NCBI RefSeq assembly: GCF_900108315.1
Contig: NZ_FNVB01000004.1
Coordinates: forward strand, 124,001-188,000
From: Saccharopolyspora kobensis
Lineage (GTDB): Bacteria; Actinomycetota; Actinomycetes; Mycobacteriales; Pseudonocardiaceae
DNA length: 64,000 nucleotides
Direction of reading: 5' to 3'
Below the pieces are notes generated by a model. It saw only the letters and a program-made list of their open reading frames with translations, ran no database searches and was not told the origin of the DNA. The translations under genes and the position numbers were made by a program. Positions 45,154 through 53,041 of this stretch are shown one piece after another; position 1 is the first letter of the stretch; each line of letters opens with the position of its first letter.

Positions 45154-45166
45154 TAGCGTGCGGCGC
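45154..45166 (+). promoter_or_regulatory. Probable -10 of a leaderless RNase mRNA
   Basis: TAGCGT (45154-45159) fits the TANNNT pattern and lies 7 nt upstream of the ATG at 45167, where no ribosome-binding site is seen. This spacing predicts transcription starting at the ATG. No clear -35 is visible. Confidence 0.4.
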
Positions 45167-45583
45167 ATGATGCGGATCACGTCGAAGACAGTGCAGCTGC
45201 TGCTGGTCGGGCTCCTCGCCGTTGCGGGCCTGGTCGGCTTCCAGACGAGTGCCGTCTCCGCGCCGGTGGCCGTGCAGGCGCCGTGCGGCGACACGTCCGA
45301 GTTCCAGAAGGTCAACCTCTCCGAACTGCCGCCAGAGGCCACCGACACGGTGAACCTGATCAAGAAGGGCGGCCCGTACCCGTACCCGCAGGACGGCACG
45401 GTGTTCCAGAACCGCGAGGGCATCCTCCCGGACTGCGAGACCGGCTACTACCGCGAGTACACGGTGGAGACCCCGGGCAGCGACGACCGCGGCGCCCGCC
45501 GCTTCGTGGTCGGCGAAGCCGGCGAGTACTTCTACACCGAGGACCACTACGAGAGCTTCAAACTCACCAACGTCGACGCCTGA
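45167..45583 (+). CDS. Secreted guanyl-specific ribonuclease (RNase Sa/T1 family)
   Basis: A protein of about 138 aa with a signal peptide (VQLLLVGLLAVAGLVGFQT then SAVSAP) and a mature ribonuclease. LPPEATDTVNLIKKGGPYPY, DGTVFQNREG, YYREYTVETPGSDDRGARRFVVG and YTEDHYESF match RNase Sa. Catalytic Glu (about E97), Arg (about R112) and His (about H127) are present. The cysteines differ: RNase Sa has one near each end, whereas here they are in APCGDT and LPDCETG and the C-terminal one is missing. No barstar-like inhibitor gene is adjacent, which fits an exported enzyme. Confidence 0.92.
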   Translation: MMRITSKTVQLLLVGLLAVAGLVGFQTSAVSAPVAVQAPCGDTSEFQKVNLSELPPEATDTVNLIKKGGPYPYPQDGTVFQNREGILPDCETGYYREYTVETPGSDDRGARRFVVGEAGEYFYTEDHYESFKLTNVDA

Positions 45584-45619
45584 AAAGCTGCTTCTCGACC
45601 CACCTCGCGTGGCGGTGCG

Positions 45620-45760
45620 GGTGGCGGAACCTCAACGCCCGCCCGGACTCCGGGGCCCGGACCGATGCACGGCGCTCGGGCTGTCCCCGCCAGGTGAACG
45701 CTGGGAACCCGCGTCGGTTCCGGCGTCGAGGACGGGTCGAGCGGCTGCGGCGATTCAAAG
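45620..45760 (+). repeat. Dispersed hairpin element, copy F
   Basis: About 37 nt after the RNase stop. Flank GTGGCGGAACCTCAACGCCC, then GGACTCCGGGGCCCGG, GGGCTGTCCCCGCCAGGTGAACG, CTGGGAACCCGCG and the 3' module GGGTCGAGCGGCTGCGGCGATTCAAAG. The base stem has G-U or mismatch changes compared with copy E. Confidence 0.7.
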
Positions 45761-45767
45761 CGAAGGA

Positions 45768-45799
45768 AACGCCTCCCCGGGAACTGCCGGGGAGGCGTT
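45768..45799 (+). terminator. Terminator after repeat F
   Basis: AACGCCTCCCCGG pairs perfectly with CCGGGGAGGCGTT around GAACTG, followed by CTCCGTTT. It closes the RNase transcript before sepIVA. The 380-nt gap 45584-45964 holds repeat F, this hairpin and the sepIVA promoter region. Confidence 0.9.
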
Positions 45800-45964
45800 C
45801 TCCGTTTCACCGGTAGGGGTGGGCTTGACACGCGGGTGCCTGAATTCCCCCGTCCCGGTGCCCGGCGCGGGCAGACTGGGGGAGCGCAGCGGCCCGTGAT
45901 CATCGGTTCCGGGGAGTTCTGAGATGCTTGCCGCTGCGGCGGCTACGACGGCAGGGAGATCAAG

Positions 45965-46699
45965 GTGTACCGGGTGTTCGAGGCCCTCGACGAGCTGGTC
46001 ACGATCGTGGAAGAGGCGCGCGGCGTTCCCATGACCTCGGGGTGCGTGGTGCCCCGAGGCGACGTGCTGGAGCTGCTCGACGACGTCCGGGACGCGATCC
46101 CGCAGGAACTGGACGACGCCCAGGACGTGCTCGACCACCGGGACGAGGTCGTCTCCACCGCCGAGGCCAAGGCGGACAAGTCCGTCACCGACGCCCGCAA
46201 CGAGGCCGAGCGCACCCTCGCCGCCGCCCGCGCGGAGGCCGAGCAGCTGCTCGCCGACGCGCGCGAGCAGGCCGACGAGCTGCTGGCCGAGGCGCGCGGC
46301 CAGGCCGAGCAGGCGGTGAACGCGGGCCGCCGCGAGTACGAGGAGTACGTCGGCCGCGCCCAGTCGGAGGCCGACCGGATGGTGCAGGCCGGGCGGGCCG
46401 CCTACGAGCAGTCGGTGCACGAGGGCAAGTCGGAGCAGGCCAGGCTGGTGGCCGACACCGAGGTGGTGCACGCGGCCAACGCCGAGGCCAAGCGCATCGT
46501 CGACGAGGCCAACGAGGACGCCGAGCGCCTGCGCAGCGAGTGCGACGCCTACGTGGACTCCCGCCTCGCCGACTTCGAGGACCTCCTCGGCCGGACGCTG
46601 CGCACCGTCGGCAAGGGCCGCCAGCAGCTGCGCAGCCCGGTCGGCGCGCCGTTCGACTACGAGGAGTGGGGCTCGGGCAGCGGTGCCGCGGCGAACTGA
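45965..46699 (+). CDS. sepIVA: DivIVA-like coiled-coil cell-division protein
   Basis: A 244-aa protein whose position (upstream of DUF177-rpmF-rnc-mutM) and sequence match mycobacterial Rv2927c/SepIVA, a septum-associated factor needed for division and intracellular membrane organisation. Residues 1-45 resemble the DivIVA N-terminus (VYRVFEALDELVTIVEEARG). Residues about 60-200 are a continuous Ala/Glu/Arg-rich coiled coil with DARNEAERTLAAARAEAEQL. The tail is short and Gly-rich. The GTG start has GGGAG 6 nt upstream. Confidence 0.88.
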   Translation: MYRVFEALDELVTIVEEARGVPMTSGCVVPRGDVLELLDDVRDAIPQELDDAQDVLDHRDEVVSTAEAKADKSVTDARNEAERTLAAARAEAEQLLADAREQADELLAEARGQAEQAVNAGRREYEEYVGRAQSEADRMVQAGRAAYEQSVHEGKSEQARLVADTEVVHAANAEAKRIVDEANEDAERLRSECDAYVDSRLADFEDLLGRTLRTVGKGRQQLRSPVGAPFDYEEWGSGSGAAAN

Positions 46700-46857
46700 C
46701 CGGCTCTCGCAGGGCCTGCTGTCGTCGCCGGTGCGCGGTCGCGTACCCTGGAAAAGCTGGCTTAGGACGGCGTGCCGGTCGCCTCGTGGCGCCGGTGCTC
46801 GCGTCGTCCGCCGATGCCGCGAAACTGCCCGCTTGAATTAACCACCGAAACTTTGTG

Positions 46858-47430
46858 ATGTCTCAGAACCACGATGCGCGCGCCGCGCAGGCCGGCCCCT
46901 GGGTGATCGACACCAGGGAGATCGGCCACCGCGCTGGTAGCAGCCATGCCTACAGGCGCAGTGCCCCGGCACCGGCCGGGTTCGGGCTGGACATGATCAA
47001 GGTGCCCGAGGGCGAGCCCGTCGAGCTCGATCTGCTGGCCGAGTCGGTGGTCGAGGGCGTGCTGGTGTCGGGTACCGCCGTGGCCCACCTGGCCGGTGAG
47101 TGCGTCCGGTGCCTGGACCCGATCTCCGAGGAGCTCGAGGTCGAGGTGCGGGAGCTGTTCGCCTACCCGGACAGCGCCACGGACGTCACCAGCGACGACG
47201 ACGAGGTGGAGCGGGTCGTCGACGACCTGGTCGACCTCGAACCGGTGGTGCGGGACGCGATGCTGCTGTCGCTGCCCTCGGCTCCGTTGTGCTCGCCGGA
47301 CTGCCAGGGGCTGTGCTCCGAGTGCGGCGTGAAGTGGGCCGAACTCGCCCCCGATCACACGCATGAGACCATTGACCCTCGCTGGGCCGCGCTGCAAGAG
47401 CGGTTCGGCGGGACCGAGGAGGAGAACTAG
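46858..47430 (+). CDS. DUF177/YceD-family protein
   Basis: A 190-aa protein of the DUF177 family, almost always encoded just before rpmF. In other bacteria YceD is linked to 23S rRNA processing or ribosome assembly. The conserved C-terminal region is visible: CVRCLDPI near residue 82, then [20 protein letters not shown], which carries Cys pairs that may bind metal. The start is GTG 46855 or ATG 46858; no ribosome-binding site is visible, so the mRNA may be leaderless. It ends 2 nt before rpmF. Confidence 0.9.
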   Translation: MSQNHDARAAQAGPWVIDTREIGHRAGSSHAYRRSAPAPAGFGLDMIKVPEGEPVELDLLAESVVEGVLVSGTAVAHLAGECVRCLDPISEELEVEVRELFAYPDSATDVTSDDDEVERVVDDLVDLEPVVRDAMLLSLPSAPLCSPDCQGLCSECGVKWAELAPDHTHETIDPRWAALQERFGGTEEEN

Positions 47431-47432
47431 TC

Positions 47433-47615
47433 GTGGCCGTCCCGAAGCGCAAGATGTCCCGGGCCAACACCCGTCACCGCCGGTCGCAGTGGAAGACCTC
47501 GGCGCCGACGCTGGTGCAGTGCTCCAACCGCGCCTGCCGCGAGCAGAAGCTGCCGCACGTGGTCTGCCCGGCCTGCGGTCAGTACGACGGCCGCCAGGTC
47601 GTCCAGCCCGCCTGA
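47433..47615 (+). CDS. rpmF: Ribosomal protein bL32
   Basis: A 60-aa large-subunit protein. [20 protein letters not shown] is the family N-terminus. Four cysteines (CSNRAC and CPAC) form the zinc ribbon, so this is the zinc-binding form. The GTG start has GAGGAGGAG 6 nt upstream and follows the DUF177 stop by 2 nt, so the two are co-translated. Confidence 0.97.
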   Translation: MAVPKRKMSRANTRHRRSQWKTSAPTLVQCSNRACREQKLPHVVCPACGQYDGRQVVQPA

Positions 47616-47629
47616 TCGGCGGCAGCGCA

Positions 47630-48373
47630 GTGGGGGGAAAGCAGCCTCGGGCCCGGAAGATCGACCGGGCTCCGCTGTTGGCAGCGCTCGGCGTCGAGCT
47701 CGACGCCGAGCTGCTCACCCTTGCTCTGACCCACCGCTCCTACGCCTACGAGAACGGCGGCCTGCCGCCGAACGAGCGGTTGGAGTTCCTGGGTGACGCG
47801 GTGCTCGGACTGGTGATCACCGATCGCCTGTACAACGACCACCCGGAACTCGCGGAGGGGCAGCTCGCGAAGCTGCGCGCCAGCGTGGTCAACATGCACG
47901 CGCTGGCGGGCGTCGCGCGCGGTCTCGGTGAGGGCGGCCTCGGCGAGTACCTGCTGCTGGGCAGGGGCGAGGAGCTCACCGGAGGCCGGGACAAGGCGAG
48001 CATCCTCGCGGACGGCCTGGAAGCCGTGCTCGGCGCGGTGTACCTGGCCGAGGGCATCGACGTCGCTCGCGACGTGGTGCACCGGCTGTTCGAACCGCTG
48101 CTGGTGGAAGCGCCGCAGCGCGGTGCGGGCCTGGACTGGAAGACCAGCCTGCAGGAGCTGACGGCCTCGGCCAGCCTGGGCGTTCCGGAGTACCGCGTCG
48201 AGGAGCAGGGGCCGGACCACCGCAAGGAGTTCAGCGCCTACGTGGCCGTCGGCGGGCAGACCTACGGCCGCGGTGATGGACGCACCAAGAAGGAAGCCGA
48301 GCAGAAGGCCGCCGAGGCGGCCTGGCGCCAGCTCTCCCAGCAGAACGGCGAAGGCACCGAGACCTCCGCCTGA
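47630..48373 (+). CDS. rnc: Ribonuclease III
   Basis: RNase III (247 aa) cuts double-stranded RNA in rRNA and mRNA processing. The catalytic signature [20 protein letters not shown] is at about residues 46-65, a second acidic site lies in [15 protein letters not shown], and residues about 165-240 form the dsRNA-binding domain ([11 protein letters not shown] ... [20 protein letters not shown]). The GTG at 47630 lies 14 nt after rpmF and lacks a strong ribosome-binding site. The order rpmF-rnc-mutM is the standard actinobacterial one. Confidence 0.95.
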   Translation: MGGKQPRARKIDRAPLLAALGVELDAELLTLALTHRSYAYENGGLPPNERLEFLGDAVLGLVITDRLYNDHPELAEGQLAKLRASVVNMHALAGVARGLGEGGLGEYLLLGRGEELTGGRDKASILADGLEAVLGAVYLAEGIDVARDVVHRLFEPLLVEAPQRGAGLDWKTSLQELTASASLGVPEYRVEEQGPDHRKEFSAYVAVGGQTYGRGDGRTKKEAEQKAAEAAWRQLSQQNGEGTETSA

Positions 48374-48389
48374 TCTTCTCCTGCCTCGC

Positions 48390-48475
48390 GGCGCGGATTC
48401 TCAGCGCCCGCCTGGCCGTGACATCGCCGGATCCCGGTGCTGTCCTCGCCAGGCGAACGCTGAGTCCGCGCCGTC
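48390..48475 (+). repeat. Dispersed hairpin element, copy G
   Basis: Beginning about 17 nt after the rnc stop. CTCAGCGCCCGCCTGG (48400-48415) pairs with CCAGGCGAACGCTGAG (48449-48464) with GTCCTCG preceding the right arm, as in copies B and E. The flanks (GCGGATT and TCCGCGCC) are shortened and the 3' module is missing. Confidence 0.8.
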
Positions 48476-48529
48476 GGCATTTCCAGGGCCGCCTGTCGTG
48501 TTCGCGCGGGCGTGGTCGAAGATGTTTTC

Positions 48530-49417
48530 GTGCCCGAGTTGCCTGAAGTCGAGGTCGTCCGGCGCGGTGTCGCCGAGCATGCGATCGGCCGGACGGTGTC
48601 CGGCGTCGAGGTCCTGCACCCGCGCGCGGTGCGCCGCCACGTGCCCGGCCCGGAGGATCTCGCCGGACGCCTGGCCGGCCGGGTCCTGAGCGCGGCGCGG
48701 CGCCGCGGCAAGTACCTGTGGCTGGAGCTCGGCGGCGGCGAGCCCCGGACCTCCGGTGGCGAGGCGCTGGTGGTGCACCTCGGGATGAGCGGGCAGCTGC
48801 TCGTGCAGCCCTCCGACGTGCCGGACGAGAAGCACCTGCGGGTGCGCTTCCGGTTCGCCGACGGCGGGCCGGAGCTGCGGTTCGTCGACCAGCGCACCTT
48901 CGGCGGCCTGCACCTGGCCGATCTGGTCGAGGTCGACGGACTGGCGCTGCCCGAGCCGATCGAGCACATCGCGCCCGATCCGCTGGAGGAGTCCTTCGAC
49001 CTGGACCGGCTGGCGGAGCGGCTGCGGGCGCGGCGCACCGGGATCAAGCGCGCGCTGCTGGACCAGAGCCTGGTGTCCGGCATCGGCAACATCTACGCGG
49101 ACGAGGCGCTGTGGCGCGCGAAGCTGCACTGGGCGCGGCCCACGGCGACGCTGACCCGGCCCAAGATCCGGGAGCTCTTCGACGGCGTCACCGAGGTCAT
49201 GCAGGACGCGCTGCGCGCGGGCGGCACCTCGTTCGACGCCCTGTACGTCAACGTCAACGGCGAGTCCGGCTACTTCGACCGGTCGCTGGCGGTGTACGGC
49301 CAGCTCGACCGGCCGTGCCCGCGCTGCGGTGCGCCGATCCGCCGCGATCCCTTCATGAACCGCTCCTCCTACACCTGCCCGGTCTGCCAGCCGAAACCCC
49401 GTAACGCCCACCTCTGA
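48530..49417 (+). CDS. mutM: Formamidopyrimidine-DNA glycosylase
   Basis: MutM/Fpg (295 aa) excises 8-oxoguanine and formamidopyrimidines. The catalytic N-terminal proline follows the start ([14 protein letters not shown]), [20 protein letters not shown] is the helix-two-turn-helix, and the zinc finger CPRCG ... CPVCQ closes the protein. The GTG at 48530 is required so that Pro becomes residue 2. With mutT1 in the same window, two parts of the oxidised-guanine defence are present. It is the last gene of the conserved block. Confidence 0.96.
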   Translation: MPELPEVEVVRRGVAEHAIGRTVSGVEVLHPRAVRRHVPGPEDLAGRLAGRVLSAARRRGKYLWLELGGGEPRTSGGEALVVHLGMSGQLLVQPSDVPDEKHLRVRFRFADGGPELRFVDQRTFGGLHLADLVEVDGLALPEPIEHIAPDPLEESFDLDRLAERLRARRTGIKRALLDQSLVSGIGNIYADEALWRAKLHWARPTATLTRPKIRELFDGVTEVMQDALRAGGTSFDALYVNVNGESGYFDRSLAVYGQLDRPCPRCGAPIRRDPFMNRSSYTCPVCQPKPRNAHL

Positions 49418-49473
49418 TCGCGGGGAGCCGTCCACAGCCGTCGGTGTGTCGTGCGGCGACACGCCGACGATCC

Positions 49474-49541
49474 GCAACTTCCATTGAAATCAACCCCGCA
49501 ATTTCCATTGAAATCGACCCCGTGATTTCCATTGAAATTGC
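49474..49541. repeat. 24-nt-period palindromic element, locus 2 (three units)
   Basis: Three copies of the core (A/G)A(T/C)TTCCATTGAAAT(C/T) start at 49476, 49500 and 49524, exactly 24 nt apart, with 8-nt spacers. The outer ends GCAA and TTGC pair. Here the palindrome centre is CCATTG rather than CAATTG. The sequence GCGGCGACACGCCG just upstream resembles GACACGCCG near the other two loci. Confidence 0.8.
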
Positions 49542-49578
49542 GGAAGTCTCCGCGCCCGGGCGCTCCGCGCGCCGGATT

Positions 49579-49595
49579 CCCAGGTGGTTCCCAGG
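49579..49595 (+). promoter_or_regulatory. Two CCCAGG boxes 11 bp apart, glycosyltransferase promoter
   Basis: CCCAGG occurs at 49579 and 49590 (TTCCCAGGTGGTTCCCAGGT). The same 11-bp-phased box occurs three times at 52992-53019 just upstream of the response regulator gene, so both are probably binding sites of that regulator. It lies about 70 nt before the glycosyltransferase ATG. Confidence 0.55.
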
Positions 49596-49663
49596 TTCTG
49601 CCGACGGTGCTCGCACCTCCTTCCGGCTTCATGGAGCCGAAGCCGGAAGGAGAGGTGGTGGAG

Positions 49664-50896
49664 ATGAGCGCCGTGCCGCAGCTCGACGCCGGACGTCGGG
49701 TGCCGCACCGGACCGCGACGGTCGACGTCGTGATCCCCGTGCACAACGAGGAACGCTCGCTGCCCGGTTGCCTGCAGGTGCTCAGCGAGCACCTGGCCGG
49801 GGGTTTTCCGTTCGCCTGGACCATCACGGTCGTCGACAACGCCAGCAGCGACGGGACGTTGCGCATCGCGCAGGAGCTGGCCGGGGCGATGGACCGGGTC
49901 CGGGTGCTGCACCTGGACCGCAAGGGGCGCGGGCTGGCGTTGCGCACCGCGTGGGGTTACAGCGACGCCGATGTCGTGGTGTACATGGACGTCGATCTGT
50001 CCACCGGGCTGGACGCCCTGCTGCCGCTGGTCGCGCCGCTGGTCAACGGGCATTCCGACCTGGCCATCGGATCGCGGCTGGCGAGCGGGTCGCGGACCGT
50101 GCGCGGCGGCAAGCGGGAGCTGATCTCGCGGTGCTACAACGCGATGGTGCGCTGGACGCACGGTGCGCGGTTCACCGATGCGCAGTGCGGCTTCAAGGCG
50201 GCGCGCACCGATGTGGTCAAGCCGCTGCTGCTCGCGGTCCGGGACGATTCCTGGTTCTTCGACACCGAGCTCCTGCTGCTGGCCGAGCACAACGGCCTGC
50301 GGGTGCACGAGGTGCCGGTGGACTGGGTGGAGGACGTCGACACCCGGGTGAACGTGCTGCGTACCGCGGTCGACGACATCGCCGGTCTGGTGCGGGTCGC
50401 GCGGGCGAAGGTCACCGGCTCGGCGAAGGTGCCCGGCCTGCCGCGGCGGCCGGAGCCGAGGGCGGCGCATCCGCGGGCCGTGCTGGCGAAGCGGGAGAAC
50501 GGCCTGCTGTGGCAGCTGGTTTCGTTCGGTGCCATCGGACTGGTGTCCACTGTGCTCACCTCGGTGCTCTACGCCGCCCTGCGCACCTGGTGGCCGCCGC
50601 TGCTGGCGAACTTCGCGGCGCTGATCGCGACGACCCTGTGGAACACCGAGGCCAACCGCCGGTTCACCTTCCTGCGGCAGCGGGGTTCGTCCGGGCGCGT
50701 GCACCTGCGAGGACTGGTCGTGTTCGCGCTGTACTACTTCGTCACCTCCGGCGCGTTGCTCGGTTTGCACGCCTGGCGGGCTGATCCGTCGCGGTGGCTG
50801 GAAGTCCTGGTGCTGGTGGTGTCCTCGGTGCTGGGCACGGCGTTGCGGTTCGTGCTGCTGCGGTCCTGGGTGTTCCGTGCCGGGGAGGCGTCATGA
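49664..50896 (+). CDS. Family 2 glycosyltransferase fused to GtrA-type membrane domain
   Basis: A 410-aa polyprenyl-phosphate glycosyltransferase. Residues 20-260 are GT2 of the dolichol-phosphate mannosyltransferase kind (VDVVIPVHNEERSLPGCLQV, VVDNASSDGT, VYMDVDLSTGLDAL, DAQCGFKAAR). Residues about 285-405 are four transmembrane segments of the GtrA family. It should load a sugar onto a lipid carrier and help flip it. ATG 49664 is preceded by GGTGGTGGAG and AAGGAGAGG; ATG 49631 is an alternative. It overlaps the next gene by ATGA. Confidence 0.9.
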   Translation: MSAVPQLDAGRRVPHRTATVDVVIPVHNEERSLPGCLQVLSEHLAGGFPFAWTITVVDNASSDGTLRIAQELAGAMDRVRVLHLDRKGRGLALRTAWGYSDADVVVYMDVDLSTGLDALLPLVAPLVNGHSDLAIGSRLASGSRTVRGGKRELISRCYNAMVRWTHGARFTDAQCGFKAARTDVVKPLLLAVRDDSWFFDTELLLLAEHNGLRVHEVPVDWVEDVDTRVNVLRTAVDDIAGLVRVARAKVTGSAKVPGLPRRPEPRAAHPRAVLAKRENGLLWQLVSFGAIGLVSTVLTSVLYAALRTWWPPLLANFAALIATTLWNTEANRRFTFLRQRGSSGRVHLRGLVVFALYYFVTSGALLGLHAWRADPSRWLEVLVLVVSSVLGTALRFVLLRSWVFRAGEAS

Positions 50897-52860
50897 CCGC
50901 CGTCGCCGAGCCCGTCGGGTCGCGTGCCCGCCGGTGGGAACCGTGGGCGCTGGGCGCGATCTGCGCTGTGGCCGCGCTGCTGTACCTCTGGGGCATCGGG
51001 AGTTCGTGGGGGAACTCGTACTACTCGGCCGCCGTGAAGTCGATGTCGCAGAGCTTCGAGGCGTTCTTCTTCGGCTCCTTCGACCCGGTCGGCGTGGTCA
51101 CGGTGGACAAACCGCCGATGGCCCTGTGGTTGCAGGTGCTGTCGGTGGAGGTGTTCGGCTTCAACCGGTTCGCGGTGCTGCTGCCGCAGGCCGCGGCCGG
51201 GGTCGCGGCGGTCTTCCTGCTGCACCGGGCGGTTCGGCGCTGGGCCGGTGAGCACGCTGCGCTGCTGGCCGCGCTGGTGCTGGCGCTGAGCCCGATCACC
51301 GTGGTGATCAACCGCGACAACAACCCGGACACGTTGCTGGTGCTCCTCGTGGTCGCGGCGGCTTGTGCCATGACGCGGGCCTTCGAGTCGCGGCGGGCCA
51401 CCGGCTGGGTCGCGCTCGCCGCATTCCTGGTGGGCTGCGGCTTCCTGACGAAGATGCTGCAGGCGTGGATGGTGCTGCCCGCGTTCATCGCCGCCTACTG
51501 GCTGGGCGGCCGGGCCGGGTGGGCGCGTCGGCTGCTGGATCTCGGGATCGCCGCCGTCGTGCTCCTGGTGAGCTCGTTCTGGTGGGTGGCGGTGACGGCG
51601 CTGTGGCCGTCGCCGAAGCCGTTCATCGGCGGCAGCGAGGACGGTTCCGCGTGGGACCTGGTCTTCGGCTACAACGGGTTCGGCCGGATCTTCGGGGCGG
51701 GCGGTGGCCCGGGCGGCGGCTTCTCCGGTTCGGCGGGCTTGCTGCGGATGGCCAACGAGCAGCTCGCCGGTCAGATCAGCTGGTTGCTGCCGTTGTGCGC
51801 GCTGGTGCTGGTTTCGGTGCTGGCGGCGGGGATCCGGCGTCTGGAACGCGCGCGGCTCGCGGGCTGGGTGCTGTGGGGCGGCTGGCTGGTGGTCATCGGC
51901 CTGATGTTCAGCTTCGCGCAGGGCATCATGCACCCCTACTACACGACGATGCTGGCACCTGCGGTCGGTGCGGTGACCGGCGCCGGGCTGGTCCGGTTCT
52001 GGCACTGGTACCGGGAACCCGGCGCCCGGGGATGGTTGCTGCCGATCGGTGTCGCGATCACGGTGGCGTGGGCGATGGCCGTGGTCGCGCGCGACCTGAG
52101 CTGGCACGCGTGGGCGGGATATTCGGCTGCGGGCTTGGGAATCGTCGCGCTGGTGGTGCTGCTGCTCGGGAGGCGAGGACGGGCGCGACTCGCGAAGTCC
52201 GGTCTGGCGCTGGGGCTGGCGGCGATCCTGCTGGTGCCGACGGCGTGGTCGTCGATCGCCGCGGTGTCCGGCGAATCCGGTATGGGCGGCACGAACCCGA
52301 TGGCAGGCCCGGAAACCGGCATGGGCGGCCCCGGGCCGATGCGCTTCGGCGCCCCGCCGGACGGCGGCGGGCTGGCACTGGGGACGAGCGACGGCCGCAT
52401 GCCGGAGCTCGTCCGGAGCGGTCCCGGTGGGGCCTCGCTCAGCGCCGAGCAGCGGAAACTGGTCGACTACGTCCGAGCGCAGGCCGGTGAGCTGACCGTG
52501 CCGCTGGCGATCGAGGGCGGCTCGATGGCGGCATCGTCCTACCTCCTCAACTCGGATCTGACGGTGATCGGCATGGGCGGATTCAGCGGTGGCGACGACG
52601 CGCCATCGGTGGCCCAGCTGACCGAGTGGGAGCAATCCGGCGAGCTCGGCTTCGTGCTCCTCGGCGGCGGTCCGGGCGGCATGCGGAGTCCGGACGACCG
52701 GCAGCCGCCGGGAGCAGTGGTGATCGGCCCCGGTGGCCAGGCCCGCAGCGATCGCCAGGAGTGGGTCGAGCAGAACTGCACCCCGGTCGACCCGGCGGCG
52801 TGGGGCGGCTCGGCGGACGGCCTGGAGCTGTACTCCTGCGGGTCAGCAGGCGATCGTTGA
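50893..52860 (+). CDS. ArnT-like (GT39) integral membrane glycosyltransferase
   Basis: A 655-aa membrane protein with about 11-12 helices in the first 450 residues. The N-terminal SWGNSYYSAAVKSMSQSFEAFFFGSFDPVG and VTVDKPPMALWLQVL contain the acidic motif of the ArnT/PMT family, which uses polyprenyl-phosphate sugars. SPITVVINRDNNPDTLLVLL is the second typical motif. After the last helix comes a Gly/Met/Pro-rich linker (about residues 455-490) and a C-terminal extracytoplasmic domain ending near a CTPVDP/YSCG cysteine pair. It overlaps the GT2 gene, which probably makes its lipid-sugar donor. The acceptor is unknown. Confidence 0.9.
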   Translation: MTAVAEPVGSRARRWEPWALGAICAVAALLYLWGIGSSWGNSYYSAAVKSMSQSFEAFFFGSFDPVGVVTVDKPPMALWLQVLSVEVFGFNRFAVLLPQAAAGVAAVFLLHRAVRRWAGEHAALLAALVLALSPITVVINRDNNPDTLLVLLVVAAACAMTRAFESRRATGWVALAAFLVGCGFLTKMLQAWMVLPAFIAAYWLGGRAGWARRLLDLGIAAVVLLVSSFWWVAVTALWPSPKPFIGGSEDGSAWDLVFGYNGFGRIFGAGGGPGGGFSGSAGLLRMANEQLAGQISWLLPLCALVLVSVLAAGIRRLERARLAGWVLWGGWLVVIGLMFSFAQGIMHPYYTTMLAPAVGAVTGAGLVRFWHWYREPGARGWLLPIGVAITVAWAMAVVARDLSWHAWAGYSAAGLGIVALVVLLLGRRGRARLAKSGLALGLAAILLVPTAWSSIAAVSGESGMGGTNPMAGPETGMGGPGPMRFGAPPDGGGLALGTSDGRMPELVRSGPGGASLSAEQRKLVDYVRAQAGELTVPLAIEGGSMAASSYLLNSDLTVIGMGGFSGGDDAPSVAQLTEWEQSGELGFVLLGGGPGGMRSPDDRQPPGAVVIGPGGQARSDRQEWVEQNCTPVDPAAWGGSADGLELYSCGSAGDR

Positions 52861-52867
52861 GCCAGAG

Positions 52868-52913
52868 CCCGTGAGTGCTTTGTGGCGCTATTGCACCACA
52901 AAGCACTCACGGG
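52868..52913 (+). terminator. Gene-end hairpin of the GTGAGTG family (copy 2)
   Basis: CCCGTGAGTGCTTTGTGG pairs with CCACAAAGCACTCACGGG around a short CGCTATTG-type loop, 8 nt after the glycosyltransferase stop. A perfect 18-bp stem; near-identical to copies at 8155 and 55197. Confidence 0.85.
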
Positions 52914-52991
52914 TCCCCACCTGCGGAACCGGCTCCGGGCGCGCGGTGGTGGAGACCGGAATCGCGCTCCGGGCGCAGCAGTGGTTGGTTT

Positions 52992-53019
52992 CCCAGGGTT
53001 CGCCCAGGTTCTTCCCAGG
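52992..53019 (+). promoter_or_regulatory. Three CCCAGG boxes with 11-bp phasing, response-regulator promoter
   Basis: CCCAGG is at 52992, 53003 and 53014, exactly one helical turn apart, 23 nt or more upstream of the GTG of the response regulator. The pattern suits side-by-side binding by an OmpR-type regulator and so autoregulation. Confidence 0.6.
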
Positions 53020-53041
53020 TTGGGCGGGGAGGCTGGTTGGC

